Positions 53,831-64,000 of a DNA stretch of 64,000 nucleotides are shown here, in pieces. Made by a program: the position numbers and the translations under genes. Below the pieces are notes generated by a model. That model ran no database searches and had not been told where the DNA came from. It was given only the letters and a program-made list of their open reading frames with translations. This DNA is from Salvelinus alpinus (taxonomy: Eukaryota > Chordata > Actinopteri > Salmoniformes > Salmonidae): positions 76,094,730 to 76,158,729 of the forward strand of contig NC_092091.1 of NCBI RefSeq assembly GCF_045679555.1, in the 5' to 3' direction. Numbering within the stretch: position 1 is the first letter of the stretch; every line of letters starts with the position of its first letter.

Positions 53831-54371
53831 TGTCAGGATTTGGCCAGGATTGTTCAGGTTCAGGTTTTAGATGCCCCCATTGTGCTTTTTTGACCCTTTT
53901 GTTTTTTCCCTTGTTCCAGTCATTATTTGCACCTGTGCCTCATTTCCCTTGAAAGTATTTAAACCCTTAGTGTTCCTCAGTTCTTTGCTCTGTGTTTGTA
54001 TGTTAGCACCCAGCCCCAGCCATGCTGTGAACTTTTGTTTCTCTAGTTGGATTTTCTTGAGGTACTCTGGTTTTGTTCTTGTTTATTTTTGATTATTCTT
54101 TTGAGGTTTGTTTTTTCCCTGCTGTTCTTACCACTTTGTGGATTTTTCCTTGTGTCTTGGAGGATATACATTTTTTCTCTTGGAATTACTTTTGACGTTG
54201 TGGATTTATATTTTTTGGCTGAAGATCTTTTCCTTTTTACTTTATTAAACCACCGTCTCTAGTACTGCTGTGTCTGCCTCATCTTCTGGGTTCTGCTGAA
54301 TATTAGTGGCTCAGTTTACTAAGTGACTGTTTCTCACACCGGAGACCCGAGTTCATAACTGGGTCCTGACA
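53831..54371 (+). mobile_element. Solo LTR (541 bp) with 6-bp target duplication
   Basis: It has ends TGTCAGGATT...GGTCCTGACA, flanked by GTATTC at 53825-53830 and 54372-54377. The internal gaaagtatttaaacccttag (TATA-like) and tttattaaaccacc (polyadenylation-like) suit an LTR on the + strand. It lies 385 bp after the lectin stop codon. Confidence 0.85.
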
Positions 54372-54377
54372 GTATTC

Positions 54378-54640
54378 ATTGTTTTAAAAAAAAACATGTT
54401 ATGTGATTTGCCATAGGCTTGTGCTTTTTTCATAATCAATTATTAGTATAAATGTCTAGTAAGTAGATGAGGATCAGATTAAGTAAGAAAGGAACCTAGC
54501 AGGTTTACCAGCTTCCTGATTGAATGTGATTGAATTGTTAAAAAAATGTGACTTGCTTTTGGACACCGACGGAAGGCAGAACAGTACTGAGAGGATACAC
54601 ACTGCACGCAGGCAAACACACACACAGACACACACACAGA

Positions 54641-54676
<36 letters not shown>

Positions 54677-55082
54677 AAGTTCCCCTTTTCTGAAAAAGAT
54701 GCAGACAGATGTCCCACACACACCTCTGAATAACTCTTCACACTGATGTCACACACAGACAGCATAGATAACAGAAAAGGGCCCCTATCGGTGGCATAGA
54801 GAGAGTACGAGCCATAATGTGAACTCCATTTGAAGGCTGGGGAAGCCACAAACAGGCCAGTCAAAATGACAGGATGAAAGGCTGCACTCGTCACTACTTG
54901 TTTTCATGAAGCTATCATGTTATATCACTTTATTTAGAATAATCTGTCATGTTTAACTTCCTGAGTGAAGGTGATTGGATACTTGTATATATCAATGTTA
55001 GTGGACAACAGACAGTCATCAGAGAAGAACCTGGTGGAGATGCACATCAGAGCACCTACTCAACTACTAGTCACTGAAGTTA
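54378..55082 (+). promoter_or_regulatory. 5' flank of the right-hand lectin copy
   Basis: Shares cagcttcctgattgaatgtg, the acacacagacagcatagata block and caactactcaactactagtc with 14380-14640 and 62300-62560. A (CA)n tract lies at 54613-54672. Confidence 0.5.
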
Positions 55083-56118
55083 GAATCATACAGTAGATAT
55101 TACCATTATAGTCAGTTAGAAAGGTAATCATACAGTAGATATTACCATTATAGTCAGTTAGAAAGGTAATCATACAGTAGATATTACCATTATAGTCAGT
55201 TAGAAAGGTAATCATACAGTAGATATTACCATTATAGTCAGTTAGAAAGGTAATCATACAGTAGATATTACCATTAGGAGTCAGTTAGAAAGGTAATCAT
55301 ACAGTAGATATTACCATTAGGAGTCAGTTAGAAAGGTAATCATACAGTAGATATTACCATTATAGTCAGTTAGAAAGGTAATCATACAGTAGATATTACC
55401 ATTAGGAGTCAGTTAGAAAGGTAATCATACAGTAGATATTACCATTATAGTCAGTTAGAAAGGTAATCATACAGTAGATATTACCATTAGGAGTCAGTTA
55501 GAAAGGTAATCATACAGTAGATATTACCATTATAGTCAGTTAGAAAGGTAATCATACAGTAGATATTACCATTATAGTCAGTTAGAAAGGTAATCATACA
55601 GTAGATATTACCATTAGGAGTCAGTTAGAAAGGTAATCATACAGTAGATATTACCATTATAGTCAGTTAGAAAGGTAATCATACAGTAGATATTACCATT
55701 AGGAGTCAGTTAGAAAGGTAATCATACAGTAGATATTACCATTAGGAGTCAGTTAGAAAAGTAATCATACAGTAGATATTACCATTAGGAGTCAGTTAGA
55801 AAGGTAATCATACAGTAGATATTACCATTAGGAGTCAGTTAGAAAGGTAATCATACAGTAGATATTACCATTAGGAGTCAGTTAGAAAGGTAATCATACA
55901 GTAGATATTACCATTAGGAGTCAGTTAGAAAGGTAATCATACAGTAGATATTACCATTAGGAGACAGTTAGAAAGGTAATCATACAGTAGATATTACCAT
56001 TAGGAGTCAGTTAGAAAGGTAATCATACAGTAGATATTACCATTAGGAGTCAGTTAGAAAGGTAATCACACAGTAGATATTACCATTAGGAGTCAGGTAG
56101 AAAGGTAATCATACAGTA
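55083..56118 (+). repeat. 43-bp minisatellite, about 24 units
   Basis: Same unit as 9296-11850. The first half mixes 42-bp (attatagtcag) and 43-bp (attaggagtcag) forms; the second half is almost all the 43-bp form. Confidence 0.95.
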
Positions 56119-56230
56119 AGTCAATACCGTAAGTAAAAGTAAGTTAGAATCATATATATTACAATAAGAGGTCAGACAGACCTAATTGATTGATTGGGGT
56201 AATCATTGATATCCGGTACGGTTATTTAAG

Positions 56231-56330
56231 ATGGCCGACTACATCAACAAACAGGAGATTGAATTAAAGAAAGTTACTGAAGAAAACCGGAACAGAGCAA
56301 CGAGTGTGAAGACTAAGACCCATCTCTCAG
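56231..56330 (+). pseudogene. C-type lectin first exon, copy 4
   Basis: MADYINKQEIELKKVTEENR then NRATSVKTKTHLS, donor cag|gtacaa. One codon (AGG) shorter than the other copies but in frame. It is the start of the broken right-hand gene (56231-61424). Confidence 0.8.
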
Positions 56331-56393
56331 GTACAAAGAATGATCTATCTTTCACTCTCACACAGACACGGATGCAGGCATGAACCCGAACGT

Positions 56394-56536
<143 letters not shown>

Positions 56537-57329
56537 AAAAACACGTGTACATTTTTATTGTTCAGTCTTCTGTGTGGTTCAGTTGGTACGGAGCATATTG
56601 TTTCAATCCTGCTGGGTCACGTTCACTAAAATGTATCAATTCAATGTCTTTTTTTAGTTTAGTTATTGGAACTACGTGGAACTATTTAAATATGATTAAT
56701 TGAAAAGAGCCTTTTAAAAACAACAACACAGTGGACCACTGTTTTTGGTAAACAGCTGAGGGACGGGGCTGTAAAAATGTTACCACTCTCAAATTCATAG
56801 CTACAGTATGTATGCAAGGACTGACCATCCACGAGATCTAAATGATAGTTTTAACTATTTGAGGCTACACAGTGTTTGTTTACAATTCCATGGTAGAACA
56901 AGCTTATATTTTGGCTCCTGATGGGGTTAGACTGTAAACTAAAGTCAGGAGGCAATTATAAATTACAATTAAATTAAATGTGATATAGCAATCACGGATT
57001 GACGCTTTAAATCATGCTTCGGCTAAATTGTGTAATTTTGGTCATTTCTTCATACAATAGCTTCCTGTTTATCAGATTTGAGGTGACCACAAGGTTGAGC
57101 AAACTGTTGCTGCCAACCATCGATGGGGGGAAACCAATGGTGCAATGGAAATGTTTGTCTCTCAGAATTCTAATCATAATCATTAGTGATGTAGGATGAT
57201 GGTGTGTTCTGTTTAAAACATAGTTATTAGTCATGTAGGATGACGGTGTATGTGTGTCTGTGTGTATTTCTGTGTCTGTTTTTCTGTGTGTGTTTCTGTG
57301 TGTGTGTGTATGTGTGTATTTCTCTGCAG

Positions 57330-57425
57330 ATGGAAGACTAAGACTCTACAGGATGGCTGCTGTGTGTTTAGGAGTGCTGTGTGTTCTACAAGTCACTCTC
57401 AACATCTCCCTGAGACTGGCTTTCT
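57330..57425 (+). pseudogene. C-type lectin membrane exon, copy 4
   Basis: Acceptor ctctgcag, donor ttct|gtgagtga. It encodes DGRLRLYRMAAVCLGVLCVL followed by QVTLNISLRLAF. Intact in itself. Confidence 0.8.
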
Positions 57426-57833
57426 GTGAGTGAGGCTGTGTCCCAAATGACACCCCATTAGTGCACTGGTCAAACGTAGCGCACTAAATAGGGGATAGGG
57501 TGTCATTTGGGACCCTATTCCATGTATAGTGCATTACTTTTAACCAGGGCCCATAGGATAGATATGTATGTCATTATCACACCCTAGTTCTGTTGTCACA
57601 AACCAAGGATCACAATTCAGACTTACAGACATTACATAGCTTGTGGGACCAGCAGTCTGTCAAAATTGCTGACACACAAAAAAAATTACTGTGTCCCAAA
57701 TAGCATTCTATCCGCTTTAAAGTACACTACTTTTATACCATGGCCCATAGGGCTTTGGTCAAAAGCAGCTCACCATATAAGTAATAGTGTCATTTGGAAC
57801 AGATCCCAGGAACTTCTCTTTTCTTTCTTTCAG

Positions 57834-58158
57834 CCCACTCTAATGAAGAGAGAAAACATTTAGAGGCCTGTTACAACACCACTAGTCTGGCGCAAGACCA
57901 GACAGATACCAGTTGTATCATGGCTCTGTGTACAGAGAAACCAGTGCCAGACGAACAGAAACCAGTTACTGAGGGAAAGAGACGAGTTACAGACGGAGAG
58001 CAACCAGCTGCAATAGGAGAGAGACCAAGAGAAAACTGACAAAAACCAGTTACAGGAGCGTTACACTAACCTGACTAAAGAAAGGGACAGGTTTAGTGAC
58101 AGGGTCAGTGTTCTGACCAATGAGAAGGTGGTGCTGGAGAAGAGGCTCTCTGAGCATG
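57834..58158 (+). pseudogene. C-type lectin stalk exon, frameshifted
   Basis: After a tctttcag acceptor, the in-phase frame reads HSNEERKHLEACYNTTSLAQ and stops at 58037-58039. The original coiled-coil frame is visible further on (RNQLLRERDELQTESNQLQ, then a TAG, then ERDQEKTDKNQLQERYTNL and VVLEKRLSEH before |gtaagt). At least one frameshift and one stop therefore separate the ends. At 325 nt it is a much longer stalk than exon 3 of the complete gene. Confidence 0.75.
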
Positions 58159-58439
58159 GTAAGTAGTCAAGTCAGTCACTAGGGCTGTGTCCCCATTCTC
58201 TACCCTTCATTCTCCAGAAGTGTGCACTTGTTCAGTCATGCATTTAAATGCATTGGATTGGTGCAGTCATAATCCTTTAAATCGATGAGGGAGAGTGAGC
58301 GAGTGTATATTTCGGGGAGAAGGGTTTAGCTTCGGAATTTAACCTCATGAGTGCACCCTCATTATGGATTTGCCAACAGTTAATTACAATGTTAGAATTT
58401 GTTGGTCAATACGTGTAACATAGTATATTTCTCTGACAG

Positions 58440-58489
58440 AGCTAAACAGTGGAAAACCTGTCCTGAAGGAAACCTGTCGCAATATAGAG
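58440..58489 (+). pseudogene. Truncated first lectin-domain exon
   Basis: The acceptor ctctgacag is followed by KQWKTCPEG, the start of a lectin domain. After CPEG it dissolves into a GA-rich tract. The rest of the exon and the WIGL exon are missing. Confidence 0.65.
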
Positions 58490-59183
58490 AGAAGGAGGAG
58501 AGGAGAGGGGAAAGAGAGCGGGGAGTTAAAGGGGAGAGGGAAGTTAAAGGGGAGAGGGAAGAGGGGAGGGAGAGAGAGGAAAGGGAAGGGAGAGAGAGAG
58601 AGGAGAGGAGAGAGGGGGAAGAGAGAGGGAGAGTGGAGAGAGGGGGAGAGAGAGGGGAGGAGAGAGGGACAGGGAGCGAGGGGAGAGAGATAGAGAGAGG
58701 GTAGATATTGAGAGAGATGAGAGATAGAGGGGAGATATTGAGAGAGAGAGGAGAGATAGTGAGACAGGAAAGAGAGAGGGAGAGTGGAGAGAAGGGGAGA
58801 GAGAGGGGAGGAGAGAGAATAGAGAGAGCAAGAGAGAGAGAGGGGAGAGAGAGGGAGAGGCAGCGAGGGGAGAGAGATAGAGAGAGGGGAGATATTGAGA
58901 GAGAGAGGAGAGATAGTGAGACAGAGAGGGGAGAGCAGAGGAGAGAGATGAAAGATAGAAGAAAGGGGAAAGAGAGAGGAGAGGGGAAAGGGAGATAGAG
59001 AGAGGGGAGGAAGGGGGAGAGGAGAGAGGAGGAGAGAGGGAAGAGGAGGAGAGAGAGAGGGGAGATGGAGAGAGGGGAAGAGAGAGAGAGGGGGAAAGAG
59101 AGGAAAGAGAGAGGGGAGAGAGAGAAAGAGAGTGAGAGGAGAGAGAGGGGAAAGAGAGAGAGGGGATAGAGAGAGAGGAGATA
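58490..59183 (+). repeat. About 690-bp polypurine (GA/GGGA) tract
   Basis: The + strand is almost only purine, in imperfect gagaggggagagag units, some repeated over about 100 bp (gagatattgagagagagagg occurs several times). It replaces the end of the lectin exon. The Ser/Leu/Pro-rich and Glu/Arg-rich reading frames are artefacts. Confidence 0.95.
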
Positions 59184-59185
59184 TA

Positions 59186-60622
59186 CAGTGTCTTCCGAAA
59201 GTATTCACTCCCCCTTGGCATTTTTCCTATTTTGTTGCCTTACAAATTGGAATTAAAATATATTTTTGGGGGAGGGTGTATCATTTGATTTACACAACAT
59301 GCCTACCACTTTTAAGATGCTAAATATTTTTGCTTGTGAAAAAAACAAGAAATAAGACCAAAAAAATTAAAATTGAGCATGCATACCTATTCACCCCCCA
59401 AAGTCAATACATTGTAGAGCCATTTTTTGCAGCAAATACAGCTGCAAGTCTCTTGGGGTATGTCTCGATCAGGTTGGCACATCTAGCCACTGGGATTTTT
59501 TGCCCATTCTTCAATGCAAAACTGCTCCAGCTCCTTCAAGTTGGATGGGTTCGCTGGTGTACAGCAATCTTTAAGTCATACCACATATTTTCAGTTGGAT
59601 TGAGGTCTGGGCTTTGACTAGGCCATTCGAAGACATTTAAATGTTTCCCCTTCCCCTTGCTTTAGGAGTATGCTTAGGGTCATTATCCTGCTGGAAGGTG
59701 AACCTCCGTCCCAGTCTCAAATCTCTGGAAGACTGAAACAGGCTTCCCTCAAGATTTTCCCTTTACTTAGCGCCATCAATCATTCCCTCAAATCTGACCA
59801 GTTTCCCAGTCCCTGCATATGAAAAACATCCCCACAGCATGATGCTGCCACCACCATGCTTCACAGTGGGGATGGTGTTCTCGGGGTGATGAGAGGTTTA
59901 AAGTGGTCCTACGGACAGATACTCCAATTTCCGCTCTGGAGCTTTGCAGCTCCTTCACGGTTATCTTTGGTCTCTTTGTTGCCTCTCTGATTAATGCCCT
60001 CCTTGCCTGGTCCATGAGTTTTGGTGGGCGGCCCACTCTTGGCAGGTTTGTTGTGGTGCCATATTATTTCCATTTTTTTATAATGGATTTAATGGTGCTT
60101 CGTGGGATGTTCAAAGTTTCGGATATTTTTTTATAACCCAACCCTGCTCTGTACGTCTCCACAACTTTGTCCCTGACCTGTTCGGAGAGGACCTTGGTCT
60201 TCATGGTGCCTCTTGCTTGGTGGTGCCCTTTGCTTAGTGGTGTTGCAGACTCTGGGCCTTTCAGAACAGATGTATATATACACTGAGATCATGTGACAGA
60301 TCATGTGACACTTAGATTGCACGCAGGTGGACTTTATTTAACTAGTTATGTGACTTCTGAAGGTAACTGGTTGCACCAGATGTTATTTAGGGGCTTCATA
60401 GCAAGGGGGGTGAATACATATGCACGCACCACTTTTTCGTTTTTTATTTATTTGAATTTTTTGAAACAAGTAATTTTTTAAATTTCACTTCAGCAATTTG
60501 GACTATTTTGTGTATGTCTATTACAGGAAATCCCCCCCCCCCCCCCAAAAAAAAAATGACAGGTTGTAATGCAACAAAATAGGAAAAACACCAAAGGGGA
60601 TGAATACTTTTGCAAGGCACTG
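59186..60622 (-). mobile_element. Tc1-like transposon, full length, decayed transposase
   Basis: Its ends (cagtgtcttccgaaagtatt; aatacttttgcaaggcactg) are inverted, and TA flanks both sides (59184-59185, 60623-60624). The minus strand holds the helix-turn-helix part (RRALIREATKRPKITVKELQ at about 59900-60010) and catalytic fragments in several frames. It sits in the intron before the right-hand last exon. Confidence 0.9.
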
Positions 60623-60654
60623 TATAACATGAATTACCTGATAGGTGACATGAG

Positions 60655-60800
60655 GGAGAGGTCAGAATAGAGAAAAGAGAGGTGAGAGAGAGGGAGGAGA
60701 GAGGGAGGAGAGAGGGAGGGAGGAGAGAGGGGAGGGGAGGGGAGAGAGACAGAGACAGAGAGGGAGAAAGTAAGGGGAGTTAGAGAGAGAGAAGATTTGT
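60655..60800 (+). repeat. GA-rich simple sequence
   Basis: A continuation of the polypurine tract interrupted by the Tc1 insertion. Confidence 0.85.
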
Positions 60801-60814
60801 GACATGAATAAACT

Positions 60815-61285
60815 GATATGTGACATTAATTAATGCTACAATTAAAGCTCTGCCTCACCTGTACTGAATGACAGGTCGCCGCTGCCTGTCCTTGAATCCT
60901 TCTGAAAGCACATTGGAGGAGAACTTCTGAGGGGAGGGACCTTGGATATTCTCTTCCAATGCGTTTTGAGAATGAGGTGAGGAGAGAGGACACAAGGAGT
61001 TGAGGGAAGGTGAATTCAGAAAGAACCAAGGGGTGCGTTCCAATATTCTATATTTTCTCCAGAAGTGTGCACTTGTTCACTTCCATTTATGGATTTGAAA
61101 GGAAATCACTGGTGTATGGGAGTTCCCTCTAGCTCACATGCCTACACCAACCAAAGGCTTTGAGATGTATGGGAAGTAGTGGATGAGCTCACACTTCAGC
61201 AGAAAGAAGAGCTTATTGGAACGCAACCCGGAATCTGAATATTAGAAAACCAATATGGTGGACTCTGTGTGTGTGTTGTCTGTAG
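60815..61285 (+). repeat. Right copy of duplicated lectin 3' segment
   Basis: Intron sequence alignable with 405-877, ending in the same tctgtag acceptor. Confidence 0.75.
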
Positions 61286-61424
61286 GTACTGGAAGAGTGG
61301 TCAGCCGGAACGTGGTGATACCAACAACAAGGATTGTGTGGAGGTCTACCATCGGGACAGCGTTTTGGCCAACTGGAACGATGCACCATGCGACCGCATG
61401 CTGCACTGGATCTGTGAGAAATGA
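61286..61424 (+). pseudogene. C-type lectin last exon, right-hand copy (QPE/WND)
   Basis: YWKSGQPERGDTNNKDCVEV, VLANWNDAPC and MLHWICEK, then stop. The exon is intact, but the gene to its left has a frameshifted stalk, a truncated first domain exon and no WIGL exon, so the copy cannot make a full lectin. Near-identical to 878-1016. Confidence 0.75.
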
Positions 61425-62229
61425 CAGAAATAGCTACATACAGTATAGGTCAAATCCACATCTTGTTTAAATATGTGTTTATTTTATTATCATCTACAAC
61501 TGTGTGTTGTACATTAACATTTACCCTAAGATTGTGTAATTAACTGAGCACATGCATTTACACACTACATGGTATTATCTTTCTGTCTTTCAGATGTAAT
61601 TCATTTTTGGCAATAGATTATTGGCAGCCTTTTGGATCAGTCACAATACTGTATTGGTTTCAGCTTTGTCCTCTTCCCTCTAAACAGTTTATTCATTAAA
61701 TATTACTTCTATGAAATGGTATTGCTTCCAAACAATGAACAATGTGAGGATGCTGTGTTCTGTGTTGTGTGCTGTCTAGTGGCCATAGAGACTATAACAC
61801 ATTAACATTTAAACTTGGGTTAACAGAAAGAAGAAAACATTCAGGTAATATGTAAATGTTTTAGCTTTGCTTTCGGACTCTTATCCCCTAAACTGAAAAA
61901 ACATGTGCAAACTCTACACTTGGTGCCAATTCTTAGCTAGTCTTACTAACAATATCTCTGGTCTGATATCAATCATCGTTTTCACACTGACCACGTTAAT
62001 TAAGTACAGCCCTCCTCCTGCCCTACATTTGACCAGATCCATGGCCCTGGTCCAAAGTGGTTAACTAAATAGTGATCAGGGTGCTACTTGGGACACACTA
62101 GGGCCTCTCCCCAAGCCTGACAAAGCAAAGAAACAAAACAATCCTCAATTACTCACCCATTCAAATACAAAATACATTGTTAACTGTTTAGGTAACATGG
62201 TTGTGTGAATAATTCCTTAACCACACTGG
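61425..62229. other. 3' flank, nothing recognised
   Basis: No further exon is seen. It contains attaaatatt (61697) and similar AT-rich motifs that could serve polyadenylation. Confidence 0.45.
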
Positions 62230-62785
62230 TCTAAAGACACAGTACTATAATAAGAAGAATTAAGGCACAGATTAAGTAATACAGGGAAAATGTCCTAGGA
62301 GATTTCCCAGCTTCCTGATTGAATGTGATTGGATCATTAAACCAGTGTCACCTGTAGTTGACATAGACAGAGGGCAGAACAGTAGTAAGAGAACACACTG
62401 CACACAGGCAGACGCGGACTCACGTCAAGTTCCCCTTTTAAACCTCTGAGAAAGATGCAGATCAATATCCTACACACACTTCTGAATAACTCCTCACACT
62501 GATGTCACACACAGACAGCATAGAGAAAAGAAAAAGGGCCCTAAACGGCCCCTACACGGCCACGGTGCAAGCCATAATGTGACCTCCGTGTGAAGGCTTG
62601 GGATGACACAAATAGGAGTCTGTTAAATGCATGTAGGAATTGGTCAATTGCCAATAGAATAGTAAGAGACCATATAAGAGGATGTGTGAGCCTGGTGTAT
62701 GTGGGTGAAACTTCCCCCAGAAGACCAGGAAGTTACTCAGCAATCAGATAACAAGGTGAAAAGAAGAAGAAGAAAGTTTCCCAAC
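62230..62785 (+). promoter_or_regulatory. 5' flank module of a probable next lectin copy
   Basis: Matches 54480-54830 and 14390-14460 (cagcttcctgattgaatgtg, ctgatgtcacacacagacag, gccataatgtgac). This implies a further lectin first exon to the right of the window. Confidence 0.5.
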
Positions 62786-64000
62786 TATAACCAGCCAGGA
62801 CATGTTACTGTATAACCAGCCAGGACATGTTACTGTATAACCAGCCAGGACATGTTACTGTATAACCAGCCAGGACATGTTACTGTATAACCAGCCAGGA
62901 CATGTTATTGTATAACCAGCCAGGACATGTTACTGTATAACCAGCCAGGGCATGTTACTGTATAACCAGCCAGGACATGTTACTGTATAACCAGCCAGGA
63001 CATGTTACTATATAACCAGCCAGGACATGTTACTGTATAACCAGCCAGGACATGTTACTGTATAACCAGCCAGGACATGTTACTGTATAACCAGCCAGGA
63101 CATGTTACTGTATAACCAGCCAGGACATGTTACTATATAACCAGCCAGGACATGTTACTGTATAACCAGCCAGGACATGTTACTGTATAACAAGCCAGGA
63201 CATGTTACTGTATAACCAGCCAGGACATGTTACTGTATAACCAGCCAGGACATGTTACTGTATAACCAGCCAGGACATGTTACTGTATAACTAGCCAGGA
63301 CATGTTACTGTATAACCAGCCAGGACATGTTACTGTATAACCAGCCAGGACATGTTACTGTATAACCAGCCAGGGCATGTTACTGTATAACCAGCCAGGA
63401 CATGTTACTGTATAACCAGCCAGGACATGTTACTATATAACCAGCCAGGACATGTTACTGTATAACCAGCCAGGACATGTTACTGTATAACCAGCCAGGA
63501 CATGTTACTGTATAACCAGCCAGGACATGTTACTGTATAACCAGCCAGGACATGTTACTATATAACCAGCCAGGACATGTTACTGTATAACCAGCCAGGA
63601 CATGTTACTGTATAACCAGCCAGGACATGTTACTGTATAACCAGCCAGGACATGTTACTGTATAACCAGCCAGGACATGTTACTGTATAACCAGCTAGGA
63701 CATGTTACTGTATAACCAGACAGGGCACGTTACTGTATAACCAGCCAGGACATGTTACTGTATAACCAGCCAGGGCATGTTACTGTATAACCAGCCAGGA
63801 CATGTTACTGTATAACCAGCCAGGACATGTTACTATATAACCAGCCAGGACATGTTACTGTATAACCAGCCAGGACATGTTACTGTATAACCAGCCAGGA
63901 CATGTTACTGTATAACCAGCCAGGACATGTTACTGTATAACCAGCCAGGACATGTTACTATATAACCAGCCAGGACATGTTACTGTATAACCAGCCAGGA
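62786..64000 (+). repeat. 25-bp minisatellite, at least 48 units, runs off the window
   Basis: The unit contains tataaccagccaggacatgt then tactg, with rare variants (tactatataa, cagggcatgt). It occupies the place where copies at 9296 and 55083 have the 43-bp array. Confidence 0.97.

Noticed and set aside
53871-54262. Hydrophobic reading frames resembling membrane proteins
   Set aside because: They are translations of the T-rich solo LTR 53831-54371.
58384-59221. Large Ser-Pro-Leu proteins on the minus strand
   Set aside because: Translation of the polypurine tract complement; low complexity in all frames.

Overview
The window is vertebrate nuclear DNA, almost certainly from a salmonid fish (Salmo/Oncorhynchus type). 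The evidence is split genes with consensus splice sites, a high density of Tc1-like transposons with several terminal-repeat types, L2-like and Tx1-like LINEs, short TG...CA solo-LTR-like insertions, TTAA-flanked piggyBac-like non-autonomous elements, and long minisatellites. Nothing prokaryotic or viral in the strict sense is present. Most open reading frames are simple-repeat or transposon artefacts.

The host genes are a local family of type II C-type lectin receptors of the CD209/CLEC4-like kind. One complete model can be assembled on the + strand from six phase-compatible exons: 32893-32995, 33804-33899, 50509-50631, 50752-50894, 51295-51398 and 53287-53446. It encodes 242 residues: a short cytoplasmic tail, a membrane anchor, a coiled-coil stalk, and a lectin domain with WIGL, QPD and WND motifs. 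Around it lie broken or partial relatives: last exons near both window edges (878-1016 and 61286-61424), a minus-strand fragment (7877-8864), first exons at 11866, 14803 and 56231, membrane exons at 17737, 26603 and 57330, and a frameshifted stalk exon at 57834. A two-exon relic of a serpin resembling serpinf1/PEDF lies on the minus strand at about 19.4-19.75 kb.

Layout. 0-6.9 kb: lectin last exon, then a pile of nested Tc1, LTR and LINE fragments. 7-19.2 kb: duplicated lectin-associated modules in both orientations, four large minisatellites and two first exons. 19.2-26 kb: serpin relic, piggyBac-like copies, a Tc1 interrupted by a 100-N gap, and two solo LTRs. 26-32.6 kb: isolated lectin membrane exon, two Tx1-like LINEs in GA-rich surroundings, and a 59-bp minisatellite. 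32.6-53.5 kb: the complete lectin gene, whose 16.6-kb second intron holds a fold-back Tc1, a piggyBac-like element, and an older repeat split by two LINEs, one of which is itself split by a young Ty3/gypsy-type element. 53.5-61.5 kb: a solo LTR and a second, broken lectin copy. 61.5-64 kb: the 5' flank of a probable further copy, ending in a 25-bp minisatellite that runs off the window.

The most notable host feature is a minisatellite inside the lectin gene whose 41-bp unit carries the 3' end of the fifth exon together with its splice donor, giving about 24 tandem donor sites. A mirrored array sits in the minus-strand fragment. The related copies also carry their own arrays upstream of exon 1 and in intron 1, so minisatellite growth appears to have accompanied duplication of this lectin family. 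I see no evidence of an entirely new molecular system; the novelty lies in genome architecture and possible splicing behaviour.
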